Positions 8,749 to 17,246 of a stretch of DNA of 64,000 nucleotides are shown here, piece by piece; positions within the stretch are counted from its first letter, which is position 1, and every line of letters begins with the position of its first letter. The stretch is from the NCBI GenBank assembly GCA_040756655.1, contig JBFLYN010000009.1, positions 22,338-86,337 on the forward strand, in the 5' to 3' direction. Both the position numbers and the translations under genes were made by a program. The stretch is from JBFLYN01 sp040756655 (GTDB lineage Bacteria; Bacillota; Sulfobacillia; UBA8153). A model generated the notes under the pieces. That model searched no databases, was not told the DNA's origin, and worked only from the letters and a program-made list of their open reading frames with translations.

Positions 8749-9969
8749 CTATGCTTTCAAGCAGGGAACTGTCTGCGAAGCGTTAGGCATGATGTAGGTT
8801 AACCCACCGGTGGCTACCTGGCCCGGGCTCTCCAGGGAGGTGATCCCGGCGGCCAGCAATTCCGTGGCGGGCATGGACGATACCAGGTAGACCCGGAATT
8901 GCTCCAGGACCTTTCTCACTGCATAGGCCTTGTGGCCGCCCAGCACGAACCGGTCCTGCAGCGCCGCCTGGATGCCGGGAAGACCGGGATACCGGTGCAT
9001 CCACTCCTGGAAAGTAGCAGAACCCCACCCTTCCCGGCATTCTGCCAGCAACACCAGGGTGCCACCGGGGCGGAGGGCGCGGGCGGCATTGTCCAGCGCT
9101 TTCTGGGCCTGGTAAAGGTTGAGGTCGTAGGGCAAGCCGCCGGCACTGGCCACCACCACGTCGGCCGGGCCTTCCAGATCAGAGTGGCACAGGCTGCCCG
9201 CGAACCGGCAGCCTGCCCGGTGTGCATGCACCAGGTCCCCGGCAAAGGCTCCCAAGAGGTTGTGGCCGTCCAGCACCACGTTGAAAAGGAACGAAGGCCC
9301 ACACAGGCTCGCTGCTTCCTCCAGGTCCGTGTGGACCGGGTTACCTTCCAGGGCACAGGTCCCGGCACCCGGTTCCAGCATGAGCCGGTGGTTGGCGGTG
9401 ATGGTCTCCAGCCCGGCCACGCCCGGCACCATGGCCTTGCGGCCTCCCCCGAACCCGGCAAAAAAGTGCGGCACGATGCTGCCCGTGAGCACCCTGAGCG
9501 AGGCCCCGGCCGCCAGCCGGTTGATCCACACAGGTGTCCCCCGCCGGGTGGTGCCCACCTGTACTAGGCTCTCCGTATCCCGGCAGTCGTGGTTGACCAC
9601 GCGGTAACGGGCAGCTATTGCCTCGCCCAGCAGCCCGGCCTGTTCTTCCTCACCCAGGGCCCGGTGTGCCCCGGTGGCAAAGATGATGCTCACCTGGTGA
9701 TCGGGGACGCCTGCCCGCTCCAGGGTGTCCAGGATGAAGGGCAGGAAGGCCCGGGTGTTGGCCCAGCGGGTGTTGTCGTTGACCATCACCGCCACCGTGC
9801 TGGACGGGCCCACCAGTTCCTCCAGACGCGGCGATGCGATGGGTTGTTCCAGCGCCTCCCGGCACGCGCTTTCCCACGCCCGGGCCGGCGGGGGCGGGGC
9901 CGTGCTCACCACCCGTACCCCGGCCGGTACGTCCCATGAGATGCGCCCGCTCCCGTACGGCAGTTCCAT
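8749..9969 (-). CDS. larA: LarA family nickel-pincer lactate racemase homologue
   Basis: 406 residues from ATG at 9969, which has GGGAGGAAC just upstream; an upstream extension to 10011 lacks such a site. LarA racemases use a covalently bound nickel-pincer nucleotide. The key residues of Lactobacillus plantarum LarA (His108, His174, Lys184, His200) all align here with a constant offset of six: His102 (ATGAH), His168 (IVPHFFAGFGGG), Lys178 (GGGRKAMVPG) and His194 (TANH). The cofactor genes larB, larC and larE are not in the window. It is divergent from a MoaD/ThiS-like gene. The family contains racemases of several 2-hydroxyacids, so the substrate need not be lactate. Confidence 0.85.
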   Translation of the reverse strand: MELPYGSGRISWDVPAGVRVVSTAPPPPARAWESACREALEQPIASPRLEELVGPSSTVAVMVNDNTRWANTRAFLPFILDTLERAGVPDHQVSIIFATGAHRALGEEEQAGLLGEAIAARYRVVNHDCRDTESLVQVGTTRRGTPVWINRLAAGASLRVLTGSIVPHFFAGFGGGRKAMVPGVAGLETITANHRLMLEPGAGTCALEGNPVHTDLEEAASLCGPSFLFNVVLDGHNLLGAFAGDLVHAHRAGCRFAGSLCHSDLEGPADVVVASAGGLPYDLNLYQAQKALDNAARALRPGGTLVLLAECREGWGSATFQEWMHRYPGLPGIQAALQDRFVLGGHKAYAVRKVLEQFRVYLVSSMPATELLAAGITSLESPGQVATGGLTYIMPNASQTVPCLKA

Positions 9970-10043
9970 CTCAGTTCCTCCCTTGCCCATCGCCATGCTC
10001 ACGGCAGGCATTACCCCACCCGCCGTCGAATAGGCTCCTCACC

Positions 10044-10352
10044 ATGTCGCCATTGGGGGGCACCCAGTTGACGCCGGACCCGGTCACCGTTACCCTTTAC
10101 GGCTACCTGGCCACCATGGCCGGGACCCGGCAATATACCACATCTCCGGCCACCGTTGGGATGGTGCTGCGCGAACTGGCCTCCAGGCTACCCCCCGGCG
10201 CCCGCCACCACCTCCCGGACCCTGAGATCGGGAAGCTTTTCGGTGTCCACCTGGTCCTCAACGATACCAACCTGACCCTGCCCGCCGCCCTGGACCACGT
10301 GCTCAGACCGGGAGACCGGCTGAGCGTGATCGCTCCCGTTACCGGCGGTTGA
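10044..10352 (+). CDS. MoaD/ThiS family small sulfur-carrier protein
   Basis: 102 residues with a beta-grasp profile: VTVTLYGYLA at the start, the GDRLSVIAPV strand, and a C-terminal Gly-Gly (PVTGG), the residue pair that is adenylated and thiocarboxylated in MoaD and ThiS. The ATG at 10044 follows CTCCTC rather than a strong ribosome site, so the exact start is uncertain. It is divergent from the LarA gene at 74 bases. It may supply sulfur for molybdopterin/tungstopterin or for another thiolation reaction; a second, shorter member lies at 31382-31615. Confidence 0.75.
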   Translation: MSPLGGTQLTPDPVTVTLYGYLATMAGTRQYTTSPATVGMVLRELASRLPPGARHHLPDPEIGKLFGVHLVLNDTNLTLPAALDHVLRPGDRLSVIAPVTGG

Positions 10353-10389
10353 GGCTACCTTGCACCACCGCGTGCAAGCACCGGTAGCC
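10353..10389 (+). terminator. Stable hairpin right after the MoaD/ThiS-like gene
   Basis: Immediately after the stop codon, GGCTACC (10353-10359) pairs with GGTAGCC (10383-10389) and TTGCAC (10360-10365) with GTGCAA (10372-10377), leaving a five-base bulge: 13 base pairs in all. No U-tract follows, so it is a candidate transcript-end structure rather than a classical intrinsic terminator. Confidence 0.5.
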
Positions 10390-10849
10390 GGGCGTCCTGG
10401 TGCAGGTGCCCGGCTGGCAAGGTCAAGCCATCCCCCACCCGGCCAGGGAGCACAATCCCAGGGCACCTGCCGGCCGGTGTACCCGGGCGCCGGGCTACCT
10501 TCCTCCCCGGGACTCCTGTGCCTTCCTATCATGCCAGTTCACCACGGCCTGCCCGGTTCCTCTTGATATGCCACATATATTGCCGCATGCCGCCGGTCCC
10601 CGCACCAGCCGGCCGAACCCGTTTACCGGGTGGAGAAAGTTGGCTCATGCGCCGCTGGTTGGAACGAAAAGCAAGTTCTGGACGTCTGTCTAGATAAGAC
10701 CAGCCGGATCGGAGAGCATGCCCGTGAACACCCAACCAAAGTACAAAGAGCACCAGCAGGCCCTCTCGCTCCAGCAGCGAGTCCGCCTGCAGCTTCTACT
10801 CTCCAGGTTGGAACTGAAGCGGCTAACCGACCAAAGGCAGACCGCGTAG
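10390..10849. other. Intergenic stretch without a recognisable gene
   Basis: About 460 bases between the hairpin after the MoaD/ThiS-like gene and the decayed alcohol dehydrogenase. Open frames on both strands are short, overlapping and lack ribosome sites. Nothing recognisable. Confidence 0.4.
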
Positions 10850-11934
10850 CTACCAGGCCTCCCGGTAGATGCGGCGGCATCGCCGGCGGTCAGTTCCCGG
10901 GGGTTGTTGGGAAGCAGCCTCCCGGCGTACCGGTACGACTTGGCGGCCATCTCCAGCGCCCTTGGCGGCAAGACGCCGTAGTCGCGCAGCCGGTAGCACA
11001 CACCCAGGTCATCCGGAGGCCGCTTACCGCCTCCACCGCCTTGAGGGCGGCCTGGCCTTGAGAAGGAACCCCTCACCTCTTCTCCCATGGCACCGGCCAC
11101 CCTGGCATAGCCCCCGGCCGCCGCCTCCAGGTTGAAGCGCATCACGTGAGGCAGCAAGGCGGCGTTGGACCGGCCGTGGGTGAGGCCGCCATCAGCGGCC
11201 AGGGCGTGCACGCCTCCTAGACCGCCCCAGGTGAAGGACATGCCCGCCAGGGTGCTGGCCAGCAGCATGTTTTGCCGGGCCTGCAGGTTGCCTCCTCAGG
11301 TTGCTGCCGGCCGGAGGCTTTCCGCGATCAGCTCTACGGCCTGGAGGCCGGCGGCCAGGGAAAAGGGATTAGCGTTGGCAGAGGTGTTGCTCTCGATGGC
11401 GTGGACCAGGGCGTCCAGGCCGGTGTCCCCGGTGACCGCCCGGGGCATGGAGACCGTGAGGGTGGGCTCCAATATGGCAAGAGTTGCCACCAGGCTGTAG
11501 GCAGCTTTTTTATCCCGTCGGTCTCGTCGTTGAGGACCACGGCGGCGCTGACTTCGCTTCCGGTCCCGGCCGTGGTGGGGACGGCCAAGATGGGCGCGGA
11601 GGGACGGGGGATCCGTTCGCACCCCAGGTAGCCGGCCATGGTGCCGTTGGGCAGGATGGTGCCTCCCGACGGCCTCAGAGCTCTTGGCCACCTCCAGGCA
11701 GGAAGCAACGCACTGTAACCCCGGATCGGGTTTTACACCGTCGAACACCGCGTAAACGACCCCGGCCCGCTCCAGCACGCCGGCGAGCTTTTCCAGGATG
11801 CCGGCCTCAAGGATCCCCGGGTCGGTGACCACCAGGTACGTGCCGTCCCCCAGGCGCCGGGCCTCGGCCCCGGCGCATTCCACGGCACCGGCCCCGAACA
11901 TCACCGTAGGGGTAAGATGGAGGATGCCGGCCAT
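10850..11934 (-). pseudogene. Iron-containing alcohol dehydrogenase, multiply frameshifted
   Basis: Homology to group III Fe-ADHs runs through the segment but changes frame at least three times. The N-terminus (LHLTPTVMFGAGAVE) starts at ATG 11934 behind AAGGAAGG. The NAD-binding motif appears in another frame (ILAVPTTAGTGSEVSAAVV), and the first frame resumes with TGLDALVHAIES, carrying metal ligands. After a break near 11285 the C-terminal part reads FTWGGLGGVHALA and LLPHVMRFN; the usual GxYH metal-ligand segment is altered. The ancestral end IYREAW-stop is still legible in a third frame at 10850. It follows the ABC exporter genes and was probably part of that operon. Confidence 0.85.
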
Positions 11935-12020
11935 GGTACACCTTCCTTCCGCCGGGAAATGGTGCGGCCCGGGTTGCAGCCACTTTCCACCCGGGCCCTC
12001 CCCCTCCCTGCCGGCGCCCC

Positions 12021-12818
12021 CTAGTCCACGCGCCAGTCCAATCTCTTGGTGGCCAGGACCAGGAAGGCGACGGCAAACAAGACCACCACGCCCAAGTTGG
12101 CCAGCACCGCCGGGTCCGACCGCCCGGCCAGGGCGGCCCGGAAAGCATCGGCGGCGTAGCTGGTAGGCAACAGCTTGGAGGTAAAACGCAGCACCAGTGG
12201 CAAGTTCTCATACGGGATGAGCAACGGGGACATGAACGTCACCACCAAGGAGGCGATGCCGTTCATCATGTTGGCGTGGTGGCCGTTGCGGGCGTGCACT
12301 CCCATGACCGCTCCCAGACCGGCCATGGACAGTGCGGATACCAGCATGATGGGCAGGACCAGCGGGTTGGCCACCACCGGAAAGCCCAGCCACGCGCTGC
12401 CGATGAAGATGGTAAGGAGCATGCCGGGAATGGTAAAGACCGTTGAGACGCTCACAAAGGCCAAGATCAGCTGGAGCTTGGAAAAGGGCAGTGTCGAGTA
12501 GTATTCCAGGTCATTTCGCTGCCGTCCCCAGGCCAGGTCGTTGTTGAGAGATTGCATGGGTCCCAGCACCAGGGCGGCAATGGCGTTTCCAGCCGTAACG
12601 TAGAGGGCTCCGGCCGGGTCGCGCACCGCGCCGGTCATGCGCATGAAGGCCAAAATGGCCAGGGGGAAAAGCGGGCCCAGGATCACATGGAAATACCATT
12701 CGTTGCGGACATTGGCCCAGCGGATGAAAAACAGGTCGGCATACACCGCCGCCCAGCGGCGGCCACCCCCCAGGCGGTGCACGCGCACGGGCTCAACCGG
12801 CAGCGTCAACTGAGACAA
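12021..12818 (-). CDS. ABC-2 type transporter permease
   Basis: 265 residues from TTG at 12818, which sits behind GGGGGGAGG; an ATG-like upstream extension would run deep into the ATPase gene. A short cytoplasmic start leads into about six hydrophobic segments (for example VILGPLFPLAILAFM, FTIPGMLLTIFIG, LVLPIMLVSALSMAGLG and a last one before the RLDW end), the ABC-2 pattern. It overlaps the ATPase gene by 26 bases, so the two are translationally coupled. Cargo is unknown; such pairs commonly export lipids, drugs or peptides. Confidence 0.85.
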   Translation of the reverse strand: MSQLTLPVEPVRVHRLGGGRRWAAVYADLFFIRWANVRNEWYFHVILGPLFPLAILAFMRMTGAVRDPAGALYVTAGNAIAALVLGPMQSLNNDLAWGRQRNDLEYYSTLPFSKLQLILAFVSVSTVFTIPGMLLTIFIGSAWLGFPVVANPLVLPIMLVSALSMAGLGAVMGVHARNGHHANMMNGIASLVVTFMSPLLIPYENLPLVLRFTSKLLPTSYAADAFRAALAGRSDPAVLANLGVVVLFAVAFLVLATKRLDWRVD

Positions 12819-13779
12819 GCTGGTCGCCTCCCCCCAAGCGAATATACACGTCCTCCAGGGTAGGGGCCTGAACCCGCAGATCCTCCACGGCCCCAAAGCC
12901 GATTTTCGTCATCACCCGGGCAATTTCCGTTTCCGCCGATGCAGCCTGGATCCAAACGGCGTAGCGTCCCCGCCCGGTGGTCACGGGCAAGGGCAGTCCA
13001 GATGCGTCCACCAGCCGGCGCTGGGTGTCCTCGTCCACACCTTGCCGGAAAGTGATCTCCAACCGCATCCTGGTGTCAACCTGGGCTTTGAGCTCGCTGA
13101 CGGTGCCCATGGCCAGGATCCGGCCGCGGTTGATGATGCCCACCCGCCGCAGCACCTTTTCCGCTTCCACCACGTTGTGGGTGACCAGGATGATGGTGGT
13201 GCCCCGCTCCGTGTTAAGCGACACCAGCTTATCCCAAAGCTGCTTGCGGTGCCCGGGGTCCAGGTCGTTGGTGGGTTCGTCCAGGATCAAGATGGGACGG
13301 CCGCCGGCGAGGGCCAAGCAGAAGGCGGTGAGCCGCTGTTCTCCTCCGGAGAGCTTCCCAATCACCCTCTTGGCGATGGCGCCCAGATTGAACTCGTCGA
13401 TGAGGGCCCCCCCGGCCGCCCGGGCGTCGGGCCTGGACATGCCCCGCAGGTGTCCGGTGATGGCCAGCGCTTCTTCTACCGTCAGGTCCGCCAGGGCCAT
13501 GGGGCGCTGGGTCATATACGCCACCAAGTAGGGGATGAGTTCGGTGTTTCCAGACACCCGGTGCCCCATGAGTTCGATACAGCCGCTGCTGGGCGCCACC
13601 AGGCCCACCAGCTGCCTGACCAGGGTGCTCTTGCCCGCGCCGTTGGGACCAAGGAGGCCAAAGATCTCCCCCTGGGGAATGGAAAATGAAACATCGTCGT
13701 TGGCCAACACCTTGCCCCGGGGGTAGACCTTGGTCAAGCCTTCCACCCGGTAGGCGGGCGGGCCCCATGCCGTTGCCAT
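12793..13779 (-). CDS. ABC transporter ATP-binding protein
   Basis: 328 residues: Walker A GPNGAGKST near residue 45, signature LSGGEQR near 143, Walker B ILILDEPTNDLDP near 163 and switch His in LVTHN near 197, then a C-terminal extension of about 110 residues typical of ABC-2 exporter ATPases. It energises the overlapping permease. It lies 37 bases after the TrmB-SCP2 regulator and is probably controlled by it. Confidence 0.92.
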   Translation of the reverse strand: MATAWGPPAYRVEGLTKVYPRGKVLANDDVSFSIPQGEIFGLLGPNGAGKSTLVRQLVGLVAPSSGCIELMGHRVSGNTELIPYLVAYMTQRPMALADLTVEEALAITGHLRGMSRPDARAAGGALIDEFNLGAIAKRVIGKLSGGEQRLTAFCLALAGGRPILILDEPTNDLDPGHRKQLWDKLVSLNTERGTTIILVTHNVVEAEKVLRRVGIINRGRILAMGTVSELKAQVDTRMRLEITFRQGVDEDTQRRLVDASGLPLPVTTGRGRYAVWIQAASAETEIARVMTKIGFGAVEDLRVQAPTLEDVYIRLGGGDQLVSVDAAG

Positions 13780-13816
13780 CCACTATCCCTCCCGGACCAG
13801 AATGGAGAAGATGCAA

Positions 13817-14980
13817 CTATGCTCTCAGGATGCGCTGGAGCTGGGACGATAGGCCCAGGTCACCAAAGATGTCCGCCCGCCCCCGCTCCAAGAGCGCGAT
13901 GGGTGGCAGCCTGCCCGCGACCAGGGCCGAAAAGTCGCGAGCCGGCATGCGCAAGGTAAGGTCCGGAATCCCCGGCTCCGTCTCCAGCCGGCACCCGCCG
14001 GCTCCGATGCGCACCAGGTACTGGCCGCCGCCCTCTCCCCTTAGGTCAAAGCAGTACAGGCCCTGGGCCGAGAGATAGGCCAGGGGATCGGCGTCGATCC
14101 TGCGCCTGATGCTCTCCAGGGCCTCCCCGGCCGTGGGCAGGCCGGCTGCCTCCGCCAGTTCCCCCAGTTCGCCCGGCTCCAACATGACCATGTCCAGGAG
14201 CCGCCGGTGTACTGTAGCCGGGATCTCATCCAGGATGGCCTCGCCCAGGAAGTTCCCGTATTCCATGAGCTGGACGTCGTGCTGGATCCAGAAGGTGAGG
14301 GCCAGCACCAGGCCCTGGTTGCGCCCCCAGATGCCCGTGGCCTGCTCAGGTCGGCCGGGGGCCAGCACCAGGGCGGCCTCGCTGTGGTCGGACACCGCGC
14401 CCAGCCAGCGACCGATGGCTGCCATCTGCAGGTTCTGCAGGGGTGTCACCGGGTGGATGTACAGGTTGGTCACTGGCAACGGGCACTCCCCGTAGGACAG
14501 GACGAACACCTTGACCCCACGCTCTTGGGCCCGGGCCAGCTCGGGAGCCAGGAGCCCCAGCTCCGACGGCATGCCGACCACCAGGAGCCTGAACCGGCTG
14601 GCCTCGCACATGTCTTTGACCCGCGCCAGGGCCTGCTCGTGCCCGGAAAGCGCCGTGACGGCGGCGCGCTCCTGGCCGGACGCCAGCCGGGCCAGTTCCG
14701 GCTCCAGGATGGAGATGACCCGGGTGACCTTCTGCCGGTAGCGCGCCAAGAGCAGGTCGGGAGGCAGCTGGCGGTACACCAGCCGGTCATCGACCCGGGT
14801 GGCAGTGGCGGCTCCCTTGCGCACCAGGCTCTGGAGCACCTCGTAAATGCGTGACCTGGGCACCCCAGAACCCTGGCTCACCTCGTACCCGGTGCCGCCG
14901 GGTTGCTGCAGCAGGGCGACATAGGCGCGGGCTTCGTATTCGGTAAGTCCCAGTTCCTGAAGGTTCTGAACTACGTCCAT
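13817..14980 (-). CDS. TrmB family regulator fused to an SCP2 sterol-carrier-like domain
   Basis: 387 residues. Residues 1-75 form the TrmB winged helix (LGLTEYEARAYVALL, VPRSRIYEVLQSLVRKG); a coiled segment and a phospholipase-D-like TrmB sensor region follow (about 75-265). The last 100 residues (YLVRIGAGGCRLE, PDLTLRMPARDF, ADIFGDLGLSSQLQRIL) match the SCP2 lipid-binding fold, which usually stands alone or at the end of enzymes. A hydrophobic ligand as the inducer is therefore a reasonable inference. First gene of an operon with an ABC-2 exporter. ATG at 14980 with TAGGAGG upstream. Confidence 0.8.
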   Translation of the reverse strand: MDVVQNLQELGLTEYEARAYVALLQQPGGTGYEVSQGSGVPRSRIYEVLQSLVRKGAATATRVDDRLVYRQLPPDLLLARYRQKVTRVISILEPELARLASGQERAAVTALSGHEQALARVKDMCEASRFRLLVVGMPSELGLLAPELARAQERGVKVFVLSYGECPLPVTNLYIHPVTPLQNLQMAAIGRWLGAVSDHSEAALVLAPGRPEQATGIWGRNQGLVLALTFWIQHDVQLMEYGNFLGEAILDEIPATVHRRLLDMVMLEPGELGELAEAAGLPTAGEALESIRRRIDADPLAYLSAQGLYCFDLRGEGGGQYLVRIGAGGCRLETEPGIPDLTLRMPARDFSALVAGRLPPIALLERGRADIFGDLGLSSQLQRILRA

Positions 14981-14995
14981 GGCCGCCTCCTAGTG

Positions 14996-15044
14996 ACTAC
15001 TGTAGTAGCGTCTATATTCTACCACCCCCGGCGGCCGCCTGCAA
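14996..15044 (-). promoter_or_regulatory. Promoter and candidate operator of the trmB-ABC operon
   Basis: On the minus strand, -35 TTGCAG (15039-15044) and -10 TAGAAT (15016-15021) are separated by 17 bases. A perfect 5-1-5 palindrome, ACTACTGTAGT (14996-15006), lies at the expected transcription start, 15 bases before the start codon, where a bound repressor would block initiation. Autoregulation by the TrmB protein is inferred. Confidence 0.6.
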
Positions 15045-15519
15045 GTGCCGGGCAGGCAGCCGGCGATTGTCAGACTACTTGTACCGGGTTTGCGAAAGTA
15101 GCCCCTTGTGTTTTTGGCCGGGGCTGGAGGAAAGGACCAGCCAGAGGCGAATACCAAGGAGAATCCGGCCCAACGGTGGAGCCGCACCCATCCGCATGGC
15201 TCGTAAGCCGGTGCCCCATGGACCAGGTAACCTTGGGCGCCCAGGGGCCGGGATCCTCCCGGTCTCTGCCATCCCGTACCCGGGTGGCGGCCGGGACCCA
15301 GGCCACTCCCCTTCCCTTCTCCGGTCTTACCCTGGGACGATTCCTTCTCCCACAGGTCTTACCAACATCCCTGATGACCACTGCGTCCCACGGATGGGCC
15401 GGGACATGCGTCCCCCGACCGCGTCCCCTCAGGCGTGCGCCAGGATACCGGCGGAAGAGGGAAGGACCGCGACGGGCGCGTCCTTCCCTCCCTTGGCACC
15501 GGGACCGTCTCCTGCGGCC
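15045..15519. other. Intergenic stretch with a hairpin after the nitroreductase-GNAT gene
   Basis: About 475 bases without a supportable gene; long plus-strand frames here have no ribosome site and run into the antisense of the nitroreductase-GNAT gene. The one clear element is a nine-pair stem, GGGAAGGAC (15459-15467) with GTCCTTCCC (15480-15488), 32 bases past the nitroreductase-GNAT stop; its pyrimidine tail on the minus strand makes a weak terminator plausible. Confidence 0.5.
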
Positions 15520-16758
15520 TTACCACCGGTATTCGTAGCCCGTGCACACCGCAGGAGAAGTCCTTCCCAGGGTTTTCACCCGGTACCTCTCCCGGATGGA
15601 CTCGAACCGGTCCAGCGGGCAGTGGCCGGCTGCCCAGAAAAGCCCCACCCCATCTTCCTGGAAGCGTGCCAGGTTCTCCTCGGGCAGGTCCATGAAGAAC
15701 TGGTAGTGCCGTCCCAGCTCGGTCAGGCCCATGGCCTCGTAGAAAGCCTGGGCCCGGGGTTCCTGGGACCAGAACTCCATGCGGCGTATCCCCCTAGAGT
15801 CGAGCCATGCCCGGGCGGCTTCCACCAGGGCCCGGCCGATGCCCCGCCTTTGACAGTCCGGCCGGACCCCATACTCCCATACAAACCCACAGCACGAGTC
15901 CTTGGCATATCCCAAGGTCCCGGGCTTGGACTCCACTTCCACGTCCAGGAAACCGACTAGTTCTCCGTTGAGTTCGGCCACCAGCTCCAGGCTCGGGAGC
16001 CGGTAGCGTGGCTTTTGGTGGTGCAGGACGACCCAGGCCGTGGAGGTGACGGCCACCTGCCCCCAGGTGTTGAGCCAGGCCGACTCGTCACTATGCTGGT
16101 ACGGGCGCAGCACCCAGCGGTGAAACGCCGGGTACTGACCGGCCGGGCCCCAGGGCTCGCCCCACTCCTCGCCGAAAGTTATATCCCCCAGGGGCAGCCG
16201 GTCCTGTCGCTCTTCCTCATCCGGGTAGCCCAGGGCGATAAGGAAGTAGCAGCGGTAGTCCGGGGGCAGCCCCAGGATCTGGCTGCACCTGGCGATGTCC
16301 AGGTAGCCCACCCAACAGCTCCCCACCCCGTAGGACGCGGCGGCAAGCTGGATGTGGGCCCCGGGGATGAGGGGCACTGGGTTTTGCAGGACCAGGGCCA
16401 TCTGGTGCGGCTCGGGGCAGTTGCGCATCCAGGCCACGGCCTCCGCCCCCCAGCGCAGTTCGTTGACCTGGCGGCTGAAGGGCTTCTCTTCACCGGGCAA
16501 GATGAGCCGGGCGCAGCAGGCGATGATGGCCGGCGCCCCGGCAATCCAGGTCTGTCCCCCGGCGGCTTCGGCCAGGGCCTGCCTCCGGTCGCAGTCGGTG
16601 ACCACACCGAACCGGGCCAGCTGCGCGTTTCCTCCTGAAGGCGCCCAGCGGGCGGCTTCCAAGCACTGGTGTATCACGTAGTCGGGTACCGGGTCGGGAC
16701 GGAAGCGCCGCACCGACCTGCGGTTGGCAATGGTAGCCAGCAGGTGCTGGGTTTTCAT
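15520..16758 (-). CDS. Nitroreductase-GNAT acetyltransferase fusion protein
   Basis: 412 residues with two domains. Residues 1-205 are a nitroreductase: NRRSVRRFRPDPV supplies the FMN phosphate contacts, AARWAPSGGNAQ is the second FMN motif, and AASYGVGSCWVGYL is typical of the core. Residues about 215-412 are a GNAT N-acyltransferase with the acetyl-CoA motif RPDCQRRGIGRALVEAA (about 318-334) and the AQAFYEAMGL helix. Single-chain fusions of the two are uncommon. An inferred logic is reduction of a nitro group to an amine followed by N-acetylation, as in detoxification. ATG at 16758 with GAAAGGGG upstream; a structured leader with a terminator precedes it. Confidence 0.85.
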   Translation of the reverse strand: MKTQHLLATIANRRSVRRFRPDPVPDYVIHQCLEAARWAPSGGNAQLARFGVVTDCDRRQALAEAAGGQTWIAGAPAIIACCARLILPGEEKPFSRQVNELRWGAEAVAWMRNCPEPHQMALVLQNPVPLIPGAHIQLAAASYGVGSCWVGYLDIARCSQILGLPPDYRCYFLIALGYPDEEERQDRLPLGDITFGEEWGEPWGPAGQYPAFHRWVLRPYQHSDESAWLNTWGQVAVTSTAWVVLHHQKPRYRLPSLELVAELNGELVGFLDVEVESKPGTLGYAKDSCCGFVWEYGVRPDCQRRGIGRALVEAARAWLDSRGIRRMEFWSQEPRAQAFYEAMGLTELGRHYQFFMDLPEENLARFQEDGVGLFWAAGHCPLDRFESIRERYRVKTLGRTSPAVCTGYEYRW

Positions 16759-16804
16759 GATCTACCCCTTTCTTGGTCTGGCGCAGGCTCCCCGGGGTAC
16801 GCCC

Positions 16805-16960
16805 CATAAGAAAAGCCGCCTGCTACGGCGGCACAGCACACTCAGGCCATCGACCGCAGCATCCAAGCAGCAAGGGTGCGTCCGGGGGAAGCCTGTAAAA
16901 GCCCGCACGCCATGGGCGTGGAACTTCACAGGACTCCGCGAACGCTAGGCCCTGCCCAGC
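16805..16960 (-). promoter_or_regulatory. Structured 5' leader with intrinsic terminator upstream of the nitroreductase-GNAT gene
   Basis: On the minus strand a six-pair hairpin GCCGCC-GTAGCA-GGCGGC (16815-16832) is followed by TTTTCTT, an intrinsic terminator only about 45 bases before the start codon at 16758. Upstream, an extended stem forms from CCTGT/ACAGG plus AAG/CTT enclosing CACGCC/GGCGTG. An aptamer-like element, an expression platform and the gene would be a riboswitch or attenuator layout; it is not a T-box, and I recognise no known riboswitch consensus. The terminator may instead end an upstream transcript. I see no gene in the remaining 286 bases up to 17246. Confidence 0.5.
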
Positions 16961-17246
16961 TCGAATCTGTCAGCCGATGGCCCTCCCAACGCGGTTTTTC
17001 CCCCTCAGGATAGACCCTGGAGGGCCAACTGTCAATACCAACCATCGCAACAGCATGGCCTGCTTGGAAGCACCAAGCCCTTCCACGCACGAGGGGCGAG
17101 CCATCCCGGCGCTGGCCGGCGGCGCAGCCACCGGACAAGTGCCGGGCATGGGCCGTTGGTGATGCCCGCCCGTTTCTTTGCCGGACCTGCGGCAGGAAGA
17201 CCTTACCTCTTCTGCCCGGACCGGCAGGCAGCACCGGGTCACGAGT

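Noticed and set aside
15067..15960. 297-codon plus-strand frame after the TrmB gene
   Set aside because: Its second half is antisense to the acetyltransferase domain and its first half has no family match or ribosome site.
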